A DNA stretch of 64,000 bases, taken from assembly GCF_905147045.1 (NCBI RefSeq), contig NC_065891.1, positions 10,611,001 to 10,675,000 on the forward strand. The letters run 5' to 3'. The position numbers and the translations under genes are program-made. Of the stretch, positions 12,737-25,954 are shown piece by piece; the first letter of the stretch is position 1, and every line of letters starts with the position of its first letter. Under the pieces are notes generated by a model, which was not told the DNA's origin, did not search any database, and saw only the letters and a program-made list of their open reading frames with translations. Source of the DNA: Nymphalis io. Its lineage: Eukaryota; Arthropoda; Insecta; Lepidoptera; Nymphalidae.

Positions 12737-13041
12737 GCCAAGATGGCCCAGTGTTAAGAACATGTGAATCTTAACCGATGATCGTGGGTTCAAACCCGGG
12801 CAAGCACCACTGAATTTTCATGTGCTTAATTTGTGTTTATAATTCATCTCGTGCTTTACGGTGAAGGAAAACATCGTGAGGAAACCTGCATGTGTCTAAT
12901 TTCACTGAAATTCTGCCACATGTGTATTCCACCAACCCGCATTGGAGCAGCGTGGTGGAATAAGCTCCAAACCTTCTCTTCAAAAAGAGGAGAGGAGGCC
13001 TTTAGCCCAGCAGTCGGACATTCACAGGCTGTTACGTTACG
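12737..13041 (+). repeat. SINE-A, near full length
   Basis: Reference copy of this family: head gccaagatggcccagtg (A box), B box gggttcaaacccggg, body 'catcgtgaggaaacctgcat', then the tail 'ggcctttagcccagcagtcgg' ending caggctgttacgttac. It lies directly against the right arm of the inverted repeat. Confidence 0.92.
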
Positions 13042-13044
13042 TTT

Positions 13045-13311
13045 ATATTTGTTCATTTTTTATGTTTTCTTTTTACTAGACTACCCTACTTCACGTCACA
13101 AACTACTCGTACTTGCTTGCACTGCACCGATATTATTATTATATTATTAGGTTATTGTAACATTCATTGTTTTGCTGTGTTCGCCTATTCAATTTTAATT
13201 TTTTTTTATTCTTATTGTTCTGTAATTTTCTCTGTAAGTGATTTGAATGTAAATCTTTTGAGAAAATAAATGTCTTTAACCGTAAATAGTACATACAGTT
13301 CATCAGTTCAC
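13045..13311 (-). repeat. Right arm of the inverted repeat
   Basis: Reverse complement of 10954-11209, directly behind a SINE-A copy. On the plus strand the arm contains an 'aaataaatgtctttaacc' stretch, which resembles a retroelement 3' end. The match runs on past this to gttcatcagttcac, which in the left arm overlaps LINE sequence (gtgaactg). Confidence 0.9.
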
Positions 13312-13772
13312 AGTAGACATTAATACCGATTGAAATGCTGCAAAATCCAATATAATATACATATGTTATATATTGCCATATACATATTAGTATTCAATAT
13401 TACAAATTATTCATTTGACGAAACATAATGAGTTAGTATTTAGAGGATTAATCGGATTGTCGCCTTATTAAATATTTCATCTCTACCCAAAGACATATTT
13501 GTGTTATTACTAAAATATTTATAAAAAATTGATATTGGTAAAATTAAGAAAATCTCTGTTGACATTTTGTTTTCTTCAAATTAAATATTTGCCAGCTTTT
13601 GGCAAAAGACCGGCCAGATAGCCGACATTACAATGATATATTTAGATTTCATAAAATACCAAAAATATAAGCTCACAGCAACTCAGGTCAGTCTTGTTAT
13701 TATTCCTAGGTTCTAGGTGAGCGCGAGCGCTTCCAATTAATACATATCGTTTTAGGAGGGTCATGAAAGCTA

Positions 13773-13997
13773 TTTTTTTTATAGAATTCGAAGGTGGACG
13801 AGCACATGGGCCACCGGATAGTAAGTGGTCACCAACGCCCATAGACATTGGCATTGTAAGAAATGTTAACCATGGCTTACATCACCAATGCACCACCAAC
13901 ATGCGGAACACAATAATACCAAGTACTGCTGTTTTGCGGTATAATATCTGATGAGTGGGTGGTACCTACCCAGATGAGCTTGCACAAAGTTCTACCA
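13773..13997 (-). repeat. SINE-B with internal deletion
   Basis: tttttatagaattcgaaggt at the reversed 3' end, and 'tggtacctacccagatgagc' at the reversed head; about 60 bp of the core are missing. Confidence 0.85.
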
Positions 13998-14564
13998 GAA
14001 GTTGATTATGAAACGAAACATAATATGTTTACATTTCAGTTGAATTTTATCTTTAAATTATCGATTTTCAAAGATTTTTCACTTGAATAAAAAACTAAAA
14101 ATATTCCTATATATTTAATATAAATATAATATATATATACATCTATTTATGACTGTGGATTATGCATTAGTAACCTGAATATAAACATTTTAACATCATT
14201 TATAAATTTCCCCATTGCAACCCTTTTATCCGGAAGAAAAATAGCTTATAATAAGAGTACCAGTCCGGTCGACCCTAATTTTTTACCTTTTACCGGAGCT
14301 AAAAAAGCCGGAGGGACTGTGCCTTATCGTTAGAACAATTTTATTACGTCTCGTAAAAAACGAATACTTATGTGTAAGGGGCTTGTTTTCGTATTAACTG
14401 ATAACAAATCACATCGGTCAATGACATCGAATATAGAATTTGTAAATTTTACACAATATTCTGTATCCAGCTGAACAATTTGAAAAAAGAACATGAAATT
14501 CATGACACGTCAATATTCTAAATTTAATTGAGTGAAACTTTCTACTTCTGGTATAAGATTTATG

Positions 14565-14918
14565 ACTGCCTCGTTAGTCTAGTGGCTTGATATAAGGCCG
14601 CAGACCCAGAGGTCCTGGGTTCAATTCCCAGGTCGGGCCAATAAAAAGCTATTGGGTTTTTCTGTCAGAAAATTTTCAGTAGCAGCCCGGAGTTTGGAAG
14701 TTGTAAGTGTGTACACTCCCATGCCTCGGAAAGCACGTAAAGCCGTTGGTCCTGCGCCTCGGATTGCCGTCTCATTGGATTATGAGAGCTAGGGAAAAGG
14801 GAGTGCACCTGTGTTTGCGCACACACTTGTGCACTATAATATCTCCGGCGCAGTTGGCTAATCTCTCTTGAGATTGGCCGCCGTGGCAGAAATCGGTTTG
14901 GAGGACATTATTATTGTT
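14565..14918 (+). repeat. SINE-D, full length, tRNA-derived
   Basis: The head has an A-box-like tagtctagtgg and a B box gggttcaattccc, followed by a body with 'cctcggaaagcacgtaaagc' and a tail of attattattgtt. The TSD is ataagatttatg / ataagttttatg (14553-14564 and 14919-14930, one mismatch). Confidence 0.92.
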
Positions 14919-15351
14919 ATAAGTTTTATGTAGGTACAAATATTGGTTTTGTAGTTTATTTAGTTAGGCATTACCAAAAGAAAATGTCTCCTTATTTATT
15001 AGGTTTAGAAAATATGAAAAACTGCTGTTATCAATATATTGCTGTCATAGTACGCATAATCTTATAAGTCGTGTTCTTGCAGTCTTGTGTCTCCAACTTA
15101 TTTAATTTTATCAATAATTTACTTGAAGTTACTCTGAAAAAATATTATTATGTCACTTCCACACAAAAATGTTGAAACTTTTTAACGAGAAAACTTCGTG
15201 AAATATTTGATAAAACTGTTTTTCGAAGATCATAATAATATTTTAGTTATAAACGATTTACATTATAAGGGTTTGACGATTTATCATCACGCTGTCATAC
15301 CATCGGTACGATTCAACGAATAAAAGAGTATATATTAAAATAATTCACAAC

Positions 15352-15480
15352 TATACTAATATTATAAAGAGATAAGATTTTAATTTTTTGTATGTCTGTT
15401 TGTAATGGATAAACTCAAAAACTACTAAACTTATTTTAAAATTTCTTTCATCTTTAGAAAGCTAAATTTTTAGCGATTGA
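15352..15480 (+). repeat. Dispersed lepidopteran repeat, 5' end
   Basis: tatactaatattataaagag, then gtatgtctgtttgtaatgga and caaaaactactaaac. Related ends occur at 35333 and 38484. It may be Helitron-like; not assigned. Confidence 0.55.
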
Positions 15481-15924
15481 CAGGCTATATTTTATTTTCA
15501 ATAATAATATAAATAATGTTAAGCAAGGTACCATTTTTTCCCATAAAAATCATTATTGGCGTAAAATAGTTAATTGTTCTAACCGGATAAAGTCGGGCAA
15601 CTAATATATAATAAGCACGGATAACATATTTTCATTGTATTATTTTTTAAATAAAAAAAGTACATTTTAATGAAGCTTACCGTAATTCCTTTATCTTAAA
15701 ATGCCGTTTTTTTATTCGTAATTCTTACACGGTACATTAAATACGAAAAACAATGATTTTGTCGTGTTGTAAATACATTGGCAGAGCTGTTTTTAGTTTA
15801 AGCTTTCCTCTCTGAAATTCTTTAGTTTGATTTGATATTAAGAACGCCTTTGTGTGCTTGACCAGTTGTTAGACTCTGTGCAAACAAATCTAGCCTTGTT
15901 AATAATGCACTACACATCTTTTTA

Positions 15925-16175
15925 TAATAGACATAGAGAGATAGACGGATTGGATGAATTTATTGTAAGTTAACAGCACCATTAATAAACATAGGCACCA
16001 TAAGAAATATTTACTTTTTCTTACATCGGCAATGCGCCACCAACCCTGGGAACTATAAATATGTTATATCCTTTGTGCCTGTGGTTACACTGGCTCAAGT
16101 ATTGCTGTATTGTGGTAGAATATCTGATAAATGGTTGGTACCTACTCTGACGGGTTTGCATAAAGCCCCACCACC
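15925..16175 (-). repeat. SINE-B, diverged
   Basis: 'ggcaatgcgccaccaaccct', tttgtgcctgtggttacact and 'catatctgataaatgg'-like head parts in the expected order. Confidence 0.75.
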
Positions 16176-16844
16176 AAGTCAATTTGCTATATTGTAGTGG
16201 TTTCAAGTGCCACTGAAAACATATTTTAACAGGCACAAGCAACATAACACCATAACACCTTAGGTCTCGTGGTTGAAGGTAAGGTGTGACTATTTATTGT
16301 ATTGCTATTTTAATGGATAAAGATAAACACGTACCGTTAAGTAATAAGTTTGCTAATCTCTATACGAAACGAAATAAAAAAGTAAACCGTTTTGTCAGTT
16401 AATGGGTTCTGCAATAACAGTAAAGTACATATCTACGTATTATACAATATCAACATGACGAAGGGAAAAGATGACGTCATGACAAGATTAGAAGAGGAAT
16501 GACCAGGAAACACACACAGATGTAATTTATTACTCGTAAAAAATTTATTATCACTAAATAAATAAAATATGAAATATTTTTTTCAAATATTATAGTCAAG
16601 TATACGAATATGATTATGCGATGTGACTTTTATATACATGAATATGAATTTAAGTACTTAGGTATTAACTAATGAATGCTAAAAATAATTATTAATTCAT
16701 GATATTTAATACAAACTAATTTATGCTAAAAGCTTAATAATACTTTAGGTCACTAAGGATTTGATAGCAAACCCTTGAGATACTCCGGAGTCACGAACTA
16801 AGATAGCAAGACTTACTCGTGAAGCTTATGTACCAAGTCGTTAA

Positions 16845-17147
16845 CCGTAACAGTCTGTGAATGTCCCACTGCTGGGCTAAAGGCCTCCGCACCTCTTTTT
16901 GAGGAGAAGGTTTGGAGCTTATTCCACCACGCTGCTCCAATGCGGGTTGGTGGAATACACATGTGGCAGAATTTCAGTGAAATTAGACACATGCAGGTTT
17001 CCTCACGATGTTTTCCTTCACCGTCAAGCACGAGATGAATTATAATCACAAATTAAGCACATGAAAATTCAGTGGTGCTTGCCCGGGTTTGAACCCACGA
17101 TTATCGGTTAAGATTCACGAGTTCTTACCACTAGGCCATCTCGGCTT
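16845..17147 (-). repeat. SINE-A, near full length
   Basis: Minus-strand copy from the 'ctgctgggctaaaggcctcc' tail to 'ggccatctcggct' at the head. A- and B-box regions are intact. Confidence 0.92.
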
Positions 17148-17405
17148 ATACCAAGTCCAAGTCCAATATACCAAGTCGTTAAGCCAATAAAATAATAATA
17201 AAACTAGACAGATGATTATTATAATTTAAAAAATGGATCAAATCAATATAAAACACGAAAGACAAATGAAAACACACCTTTTCATTTTATGCCATGACAG
17301 ACGTGTAACTGACGATACGACGTGGTCGCCACGGCTCATTGACTGTAGACACTGTAATAAATATAACTTATCTTAATAATGCACTGTCACCATTTGACTA
17401 TTTTC

Positions 17406-17444
17406 CTTGCTTTATCTTTAACTTCAAATTAAAGATAAAGCAAG
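17406..17444. repeat. Perfect 16-bp hairpin
   Basis: Arms cttgctttatctttaa (17406-17421) and ttaaagataaagcaag (17429-17444) with a 7-nt loop. The arms carry GATAAAG-type motifs. No transposon context. Confidence 0.95.
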
Positions 17445-17839
17445 CAAAATTTCATATTTCATCCTCACGCGCTTACATAGGTTGCGAACACGCGATCTTA
17501 TTTCTATGCTGATTCAATAACAACTACGAACTTCACAAATAATTTTCAAGAATGTGGCTTATGACTAGATTATTGAGAGGTAGAGGTAGTGTACCTACAT
17601 TCACAAAAACGTGCAGTTTTTATGATATAGGTAGTGTAGTGCTTGTATCAAGCCAGTGATAGTGATAGAGGCCATCCACCGACACTATAAAAAAAAATAT
17701 TATGTTTTGCTATTCTCGTATATTACTACAATTGTATAACTTGTAACATATAATCTTGATAGGGAGAGAAGCGAGGGCGGGACAGTCGTGATTGTTCTCA
17801 GAAACACTCGACGTGGCAACCGTTGTAAATCTTGATCAT

Positions 17840-17935
17840 TAGATTTACGGGCCAAACGGTCCTCCTGATTGTAAATGGTCACCACCACTCAAAGACATTG
17901 GCGATGTAAGAAATATTGATCATTCCACAACAACC
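17840..17935 (-). repeat. SINE-B fragment, 3' part
   Basis: 'tcctcctgattgtaaatggt', then caccaccactcaaagacatt and ggcgatgtaagaaatattga. Confidence 0.65.
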
Positions 17936-19396
17936 TAACAATTATTGTTAGCAAGGAGTCATGAGTATATAAAATGGTTAAAATTCAGAACGCCTTTAAT
18001 AATAATTTTAATGTAACCTTGCTAACTCTTACGGAGGAGTGTAATATTTAAAAACTTCTGTGAAATTTAAAGAAAAAACTTCTCGTCATGACTTTTTCAT
18101 ACTTGAATAATATTATTTTACTCTCGTTCTTTATATTACGCTAACTTATACAAGTGACTTCCTCTAGACGAAAACTTTTATTTTCTTTAACTCGAATCGA
18201 TATCCATTTAGTATGTCTTGGCTACTTATTTGTGTAATAAGTTTTATTAAGTATATGCCTTAATATGCAGTTCACGTTGTACTTTTTCAATTCATTTATT
18301 CTACTGCCAAACATTAATACTTTGTATTGCTTTTACAATGTTAATAATATCAAAGTCCCCATGATTGGTGGTGCATTAGTAGTATCAGGAAATGATGATA
18401 ATGGCAATAGAAAAATCTTACATGAGCGATGTTGACCACTGTCATTTTTGCTAAGTTACTCTACTTCTATTCTCACAGCAATAGTATATAACCTCGTCAA
18501 AGCTCTTAAGCATACAAACTTAGCAATATTTTTTAATAATATTTGAATGTATATCCAATATGAAAAAATTTTACACAGCATAAGCACTGTAGAAATTATT
18601 TATTAAAGAACTGTACCAATATCAATTAATTGTTTTACTATGCAAATGCAGTTAAGTAATAACAAATGAGTTTTCGAGAGAAGTTTAGTTTGTTTTCGAA
18701 TCTTAACCAGTACTAATTTGTAATAAAGATAAAAAATACAACAATTTCACTGGTGGCATTTGTATTTTGTATTTTTTTAAAAAAAAAACAACAATCTGTT
18801 TTTGAACTTTAGATTGAGACAACTAAAACTAAAAACATGAGAGTAAACTACCAGTAGTTACATTAAAATACCTGTTCAACTCTTCAGTACTCATTATCTA
18901 GTCGCAGCTAAACTTCGCCACTTAAGCAACTTAACTTGTTGTTACCCTAACTAAGCTTTGACTAATGACGTCCCATTACTTGCGGTAATTCTTATACTAA
19001 GAAAGCATAGTGAAGTCAATTTTTTAAGTTACAAACGTGACATGAGATATTTGTTTATTATTAACTTGCACTTGTCATAGCAAAATGTTTCAATTGATTT
19101 TCATTTCAACACTAAGAAAATACTTTGAAATATATTACGTTTTAATTATAATGTTATATATAACTGTGATTTTTTTTATTGAAAAATAATGACACACATT
19201 GGAATATCGCCACATGTGAAACTTTACGTGAATTCAATTTATTGGTATCGCAATACTCGTATTTCAGTTATCCGCGGAATTTTAATGATACAATATGTAT
19301 GTGTAATGAAAATAGTAAAGTGTCTGTGGAAAATATATATTTTTAAATGAAAGAAGAATTCATTATTGAATAATTTCCAATTATTTCGTAGCTTTT

Positions 19397-19711
19397 GAAG
19401 AAGCCGAGATGGCCTAGTGGTAAGAATGCGTGAATCTTAACCGATGATCGTGGGTTCAAACCCGGGCAAGCACCACTGAATTTTCATGTGCTTAATTTGT
19501 GTTTATAATTCATCTCGTGCTTAACGGTGAAGGAAAACATCGTGAGGAAACCTGCATGTGTCTAATTTCATTGAAATTCTGCCACATGTGTATTCTACCA
19601 ACCCGCATTGGAGCAGCGTGGTGGAATAAGCTCCAAACCTTCTCCTCAAAAGGGAGAGGAGGCCTTAGCCCAGCAGTGGGACATTAACAGGCTGTTACTG
19701 TACTGTTACTG
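19397..19711 (+). repeat. SINE-A, full length with TSD
   Basis: Head at 19403; it ends in repeated gttactgtac units. The TSD tcgtagctttt is at 19386-19396 and 19712-19722. Confidence 0.94.
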
Positions 19712-20008
19712 TCGTAGCTTTTACGTTAAAACTTTTCGTTTTTATTCTATCTTTAAACATAATATGGATATTATGGGATGGCTGTGATGTAAATCTTCAT
19801 AATCATCAAATAATAGCTTTGAGTGGGGTTCTTCTTACTAAAAGGACGGTCATTTGGGAATAGTAAGCTCGTATCGCATTAATGAACATAATTAGCAAAA
19901 CTCATTTGTTTTAGAATAAGTTACTTCAGCGTTGTATGCGCTTATAATACTCATACGTAACAATTGTTATTTTTGAATTACTTTTGTATTAGAAATTATA
20001 TAAAAGTA

Positions 20009-20028
20009 ATATATATATATATATATAT
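20009..20028. repeat. (AT)n microsatellite
   Basis: About ten AT units without interruption. Confidence 0.9.
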
Positions 20029-20809
20029 GAGAGATGCATTTATTCAATGTAAAAGAACACGTTATTTCTTAAAAATAGAACATAAGTTCTCCGTTTTTAA
20101 ATGTATGTATAATTTATTATCATAGCATGAATATCTGAGAAGGTATCGAAAAAAATGACAAATATTAACCTTAAAGTAAAATAACAGCCTTCAATAAATG
20201 TCCCACTTTTATGCAAACGTATTCTCTAACAAAAAGTAAATAGCACAGATTAATATTGCACATCGAAATGTTTGTAAATATAATGAATGAATGAAATATA
20301 ATGATTATTGAGTATTATATTTGAATTTTATATAACGTATACATATAATTTTATGATTGATTTCCATATAAATTCAAAAGCAATATTCATTAACTCCACA
20401 AAACATAACATGATTAAAAATATTGGATATTATAAGCTATAGTCTATTGTTATGGAAGTAAAAAAAAAAACCTTTTTTTTTTTTTTTTAAATGGAAATAA
20501 TATATATTTTACATAGTAACATTTAGGCTATGATCTCGCGGAGCGATTTTCACCCGCACCCGCCGTGGTAGCTTTAAATAATTTTACAGCTCTAAAATTT
20601 TAGAACATACAACAAAAACTTTTTTAAAAACATTGTTATCAAAAGTCGCATTCACGTCTAATATAATAAATAATTGCAATTATTTATAAAAATAAAAAAT
20701 ATATTTTTTTTAAAACAACTCTTTCGGTACTGGGAAATCCCTTACAAGTTAAACGCTAATGCCATTTTAAATTAAAGACAGTTGTTTATTTATTTCTTAC
20801 CCTCCTTCT

Positions 20810-20985
20810 ATTGGAATAGGCTACACTCGTGTTTATGGATACTATGTCCCGTGGGTCTGTAATCACACTGATATATTCATCCTTTAAAACAATAATAACT
20901 ATAGTAGTAATATTAACGACAACAGCCATACAAAGTATTGGTGATTGAGAGTACAATACCCAATGAATGGTTGGTACTGTCGTGG
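20810..20985 (-). repeat. SINE-B, degenerate
   Basis: cttctattggaataggctac, 'ctatgtcccgtgggtctgta' and 'caatgaatggttggtactgt' occur in family order. Confidence 0.55.
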
Positions 20986-21767
20986 TAGTGATACATTTAC
21001 GAGTGTCTGTGTGTATTTGTGTTAGTGAGTAGTATGTCACTCGTTAAATGTTGAAAACCGAATGTGACACGCAGACACACGCTATTTTGATACGGTTATC
21101 CTTTAAATGTTATAATACTAAGAGTCAATTTAGATTACGCACTTGTAAATTATATGATGACTAAAATGATACAAAGAGAAATTCAGGAATACTGTTTATA
21201 CTTGAAACATATATTTAATTAATAATAACCCTTTAGTTAGTATTGCCTTTAAGCGCGGCACGATATAATATTTATTTTATGCTCAAACTGACCCTTAGAA
21301 CAGATGTTTGGATGAAGCCTTTCTTTATTAAATCTGTTATGGCAATTTAACGTAAATTATGTATTTATTTTATTTTACTGTTGATTTTTCTAACAAAGTG
21401 TTAAAATTTATAACCAACAAACCTATTACCGTTTAGATATGAAAACTTTGATAGAAATTTTGAATTTATTGTATGTTACGCTCATGGTATAGTTTCCTTC
21501 GTATACTGTGTACATTCTGTTGTAGGTTTAAGCCCAATCGCCTACAGTTTCAATATCCGGTACCCCAAGCGAAGTTGCTTCGAGCAGTTTCCTCATAACA
21601 CGGAGGCAAAATATTGGTATCGTTTTGATGATCTAATGTTGAACTTTTATTTCAAATTTAATAAGCTATAATAATATGTTATTTATATCAACTCAATATG
21701 TATATTATAACTATGTACTGTTCTGTTTCCATTAGGGTTTTTTAACGAATGTCAATATGTAGGTAAG

Positions 21768-21895
21768 CTGAAATATGGACGAAATGAATGAATGTCTTTA
21801 GATATTGACACTGATATTTACGTATACATCCACAGCTCGCTACCAACCTTGAGAACTAAGTACCTATGTCCCTAGTGTCTATAATTACACTATTT
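21768..21895 (-). repeat. SINE-B fragment
   Basis: 'gctaccaaccttgagaacta', then 'ctatgtccctagtgtctata'; the ends are lost. Confidence 0.6.
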
Positions 21896-23111
21896 TTTTT
21901 GAATAACAACATTATAATGAAAATAAGCTTTGTCTAAATGAAATTAATATCCAATAAACCATTAAATATTTGTTGATCGGATCACTCAAAAAACAAATAT
22001 TGCTTCATTTAATTTGATTTGATTTGATTTATATCTAAAATATATTAATTAACGTTTTGCATACCTTAATTAGTAATAATAAATTTAATTACTTGATTTA
22101 TATCTGCATGTTTGCTGTCAGTCTGTTGCAATGATCGAAATAAATACTTTTTTTATGTAAGAGTAGGCAAACGATCAGGAGGCTCAACTGATGAAAAGTG
22201 ATTATCAGCCCATGGATACCTGCAATACGCAAGGGCTTGCTGATGCGTGTCTTTAATATTTATTTAATTTACATAAATATTATATTATTTTTTTATGTCT
22301 ATTCTTTGTTGAAATAGAAGGTGGGCCAGGATAGCGAAAGAGGTGTTGTGTTGTTGTGAACAATATTTATTAAACAGGGAGAGTAACCACCCTGCTCAAG
22401 TTCAACAATAATTATGATCGTTCATTGTAAATTCATCGCTATTTATACAAAAGTCAAATTATTTTAATGTTGGTAGTTGTAAAAATCATATCACGAAATT
22501 AAATAACATTAATCAAATTTATAATCCTCTTAAATCAATATTAGGTTATTCTAAATTATATACGCGTTGGTCGTAGCATTGACTTTTACATTGTATTTAT
22601 AAAAGTTTTTACATTAAAATCTTTTTGATTGTTTCATTTATTAAAGAATACTTTTTAACTTTGAAATATGAAAAGCTTAGGGTGTTAGTTAATGTACTTT
22701 ATCAATTTGATTCTGCTCTCATAATATCAAAGACCTATTACAAAACGGCATATTGGCGAAAGCATGCATTAAGGGTTGGCAGCGATCCAACTTTCCAAGG
22801 CGAGGAAGCGCAAAGCAATATTAAGAATTCTCGATAGTGATTTATATGGTTGCTGCAATTTATTTCCGTTATATGAATATATTTATTATATTTGATCATT
22901 TTTCTATTTAATGGAGAATAATACCCAGAATTTGTCTAGAATGTTTTATACGAAACTTAGTAGGTATAACAATAAAGTTTTGAAGGAGTACTTAAATATT
23001 AACATATCTTAATATTAATTATTGCGGACAAACTAAACTCAAATTTAAAACATTCTAAAAAACCATTGTTTTCTGTACAGTAAGTCTTAGAGATATTTGG
23101 TAAAGTAAAAT

Positions 23112-23215
23112 AAAAGCCTAGTATATGTTTCACTGCTGGGCTAAGGCCTCCTTTCCTTTTGAAAAGAAGGTTTGGTGCAGATTTTCATCCGACACATGCA
23201 GGTTTCTTCACGACT
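23112..23215 (-). repeat. SINE-A, partial
   Basis: Carries the reversed tail (ctgctgggctaaggcctcc) and a shortened body to 'gacacatgcaggtttcttca'; the middle is deleted. Confidence 0.75.
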
Positions 23216-24507
23216 ACCAACTACGTGCTACGAATAAATATGCTGTTAAACATATATCGTGAAAAATATACCCTACATTCATTTTGTATATCGTAATAAT
23301 GCTGCTATTTTTTTACGAATATTTAAAAGAAGTAAGATTAAGCTTGTCAATAATAATGATATTTCGCTGTGATCTTAAATATTAATCATTGATAAAATAA
23401 AATATATTAATGAATATTTTATTACACTAAAAACATTCTATTTCCCCTATTTCCCATAGATTAAGTTTCCTTGCAGTAGCTGGCTTCAAATGAACATCAT
23501 TCACAACACGTGCGGGGCTTCAATTAGACGCCTGACCTAAATATTCATTTTGAATTGCAAACAGATAATTAAGCATTCATGCATTTGATAGTTAATAAAT
23601 TTACTAGGAAACCTGCTAATATTAGTCTTTAATAAATCAAAATCCAAATCTGCGTTCTGTGAGGTTTGTAAAATTCCAATATGAATGTTATTGGGGGATA
23701 TATATGTATGTATAACTGCTCCATAGGGCATATTATTATTATTATTATTAGGACATATACACCTAAAGCGATAGCTTTATTTATCTAAGTAACCTGGACA
23801 AAAAAAAATAACCAGGCGAGATTTGCGACTGTTAGATGCTCTAAAAAAATAAGCATATGTCATATTTTCTTACTTTTTCGATCGTTAACCGCCCGAAAGC
23901 TATAAAGAGAAGTTCTCGCTACTCCATACTTCGTTACTCTTTTATTACAAAGATCACAGTAGGGATTGTCTATGAAAAGGTCGTTTAACACGTAACGTTT
24001 GTTGAATATCAAAATCTTATATGACCTTGCTTTTTCGTCTTGGTATGCTGGAATGACTGACATTTCGAACATTTGATTGAACGAAATATGATTGAAATAT
24101 ACATTTGCACGTTTTATATATCACGATTGTATAATCTAAAACCGAGTGTGATATTTATTTGTTTTTATATGGAAAAAACGACACTGGGAACGGGTCTATT
24201 AGGCGAAGCTGATATCTTATTTTCGGTGCTAGAAGGAATAACATAACGAACGGAATAATATGAAGTCGAAGGTTGGGATGCAATGCGAGAGGTGATAAAA
24301 ACGAAATTTTGCACAAGCCGTTCTTTGCGTGCGTTTACATTACACGTTCCACCTTATACATTAAGCGAAGAGATATGACTCTTGCAATACATATTGCACG
24401 TTAATAGTAATATCAGAAATCTTCATATGTATGCCAACAGCTGTTGCAAGTAAAAAAGATTCAACTAAATCGGATAACGATACGCGAATGCATACTTATA
24501 TATTTAA

Positions 24508-24676
24508 TGGCTTTGTGCAAGCCCACCTGGGTAGGTACCAACCAACAACACCAAGGGTGAGTGAGCCGGTGTAACTAAAGGCACAAGGGACATAACATAT
24601 ATGTGTCGATAACCACCTCTTACCATCAGTCGGACCACTTGCCAGTCAGCCTACCTAATACAAAAAAAAAAAAAAA
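24508..24676 (+). repeat. SINE-B with internal deletions
   Basis: ggctttgtgcaagcccacct, then 'gggtgagtgagccggtgtaa', then accatcagtcggaccacttg and a run of A. Confidence 0.85.
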
Positions 24677-25362
24677 ACAAAAATTAATTTCATATCTAAC
24701 ATTAATTTGACTTTTATATATTATAAAAATATGTAGGTACATTTATACCGTCATCTGGTCATTCATTTTTACTAAAGCTTCCAAGAGATCGCTTTTAACG
24801 ATAAGCTTACCATTTGTATCGACATACATTAGACATTTTTGTTATTTTATCTTTCAATATAATTGTTTAGTTCGTTGTTCAATGAAGTCTATTATATTCT
24901 AGTCTATTATAATTATTGTCAAGCAAGAAAGCCGACGGTAAAAATTAATATAATTTATATTACTATTGATAATAGGTTCCATCCACTCATTTTTTTAAAC
25001 GGTGTGTGAAGCAGAGTAATTCCAGAAGCAAGGAATACAGCATCTAAGATTTCATGGTTCACCAGGTATTTACCGTTTAAGAACTCTCAGTTCCATTGTC
25101 TATTTTGTATTATCAGTTTATCTAAATGTAAAATATAGCATTAAACAACAAAATGGTCCGCACTTTGTAAACAGTAACCGCAGTCGAATTCGCTAATGAA
25201 GACTTAATTATATTATTATAATAACGGTAAGGCATCAATTAGTTGATTATCTGTCAAAACAAAGTTTTCTGAGAAGTCTAGTTCGTATGGTATTCTCAGG
25301 GAAGCATCGAAAAAACTTGCTACTAACTACTACTAACTATTTTTATCTTATTGTACCTTCCC

Positions 25363-25595
25363 TCCGCTGCTCCAATACGGATTGGTGACTCAAAATCAAA
25401 ATACTTTATTGAACATTGAAGCATTACACTTAGTTATTAATAATCAAACTAGAAACTACCACCGGTAATCGGAAAAGAAACCTACATCCCTGAGAAGGAC
25501 CGGCGAAAGAAACTCAGTGTTTTTTTATATATCATGTTTCGTTTACATCCAAAACATGTTTCCTCACAATAGTTTCCATCACCACCGAGTACAAA
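25363..25595 (-). repeat. SINE-A fragment split by a LINE tail
   Basis: 'cgctgctccaatacggattg' at 25365 and 'aaaacatgtttcctcacaat' at about 25551 are two parts of one SINE-A. Between them (about 25390-25521) lies a LINE 3' end on the minus strand: 'caaaatcaaaatactttatt' to 'cggcgaaagaaactcagtg'. Confidence 0.7.
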
Positions 25596-25639
25596 ATAAA
25601 TAATAATATAATAATAGTATAATATGTATTATATTATAC

Positions 25640-25954
25640 AGTAACAGTACAGTACAGTAACAGCCTGTTAATGTCCCACTGCTGGGCTAAGGCCTGCTCT
25701 CCCTTTTTGAGGAGAAGGTTTAGAGCTTATTCCACCACGCTGCTTTAATGCGGGTTGGTAGAATACACATGTGACATAATTTCAATGAAATTAGACACAT
25801 GCAGGTTTCCTCACGATGTTTTCCTTCACCGTCAAGCACGAGATGAATTATAATCACAAATTAAGCACATGAAAATTCAGTGGTGTTTGCCCGGGTTTGA
25901 ACCCACGATCATCGGTTAAGATTCACGCGTTCTAACCACTGGGCCATCTCGGCT
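25640..25954 (-). repeat. SINE-A, near full length
   Basis: Begins with the reversed (cagta)n tail and ends at ggccatctcggct followed by a T-run. A second, badly decayed SINE-A head follows at about 25975-26095 in the same orientation. Confidence 0.92.

Noticed and set aside
12856..13056. Open frames of 60-70 codons in SINE-A copies (also at 16813, 19499, 43199, 62242)
   Set aside because: The same peptide recurs because the SINE recurs; the frames are by-products of the repeat.
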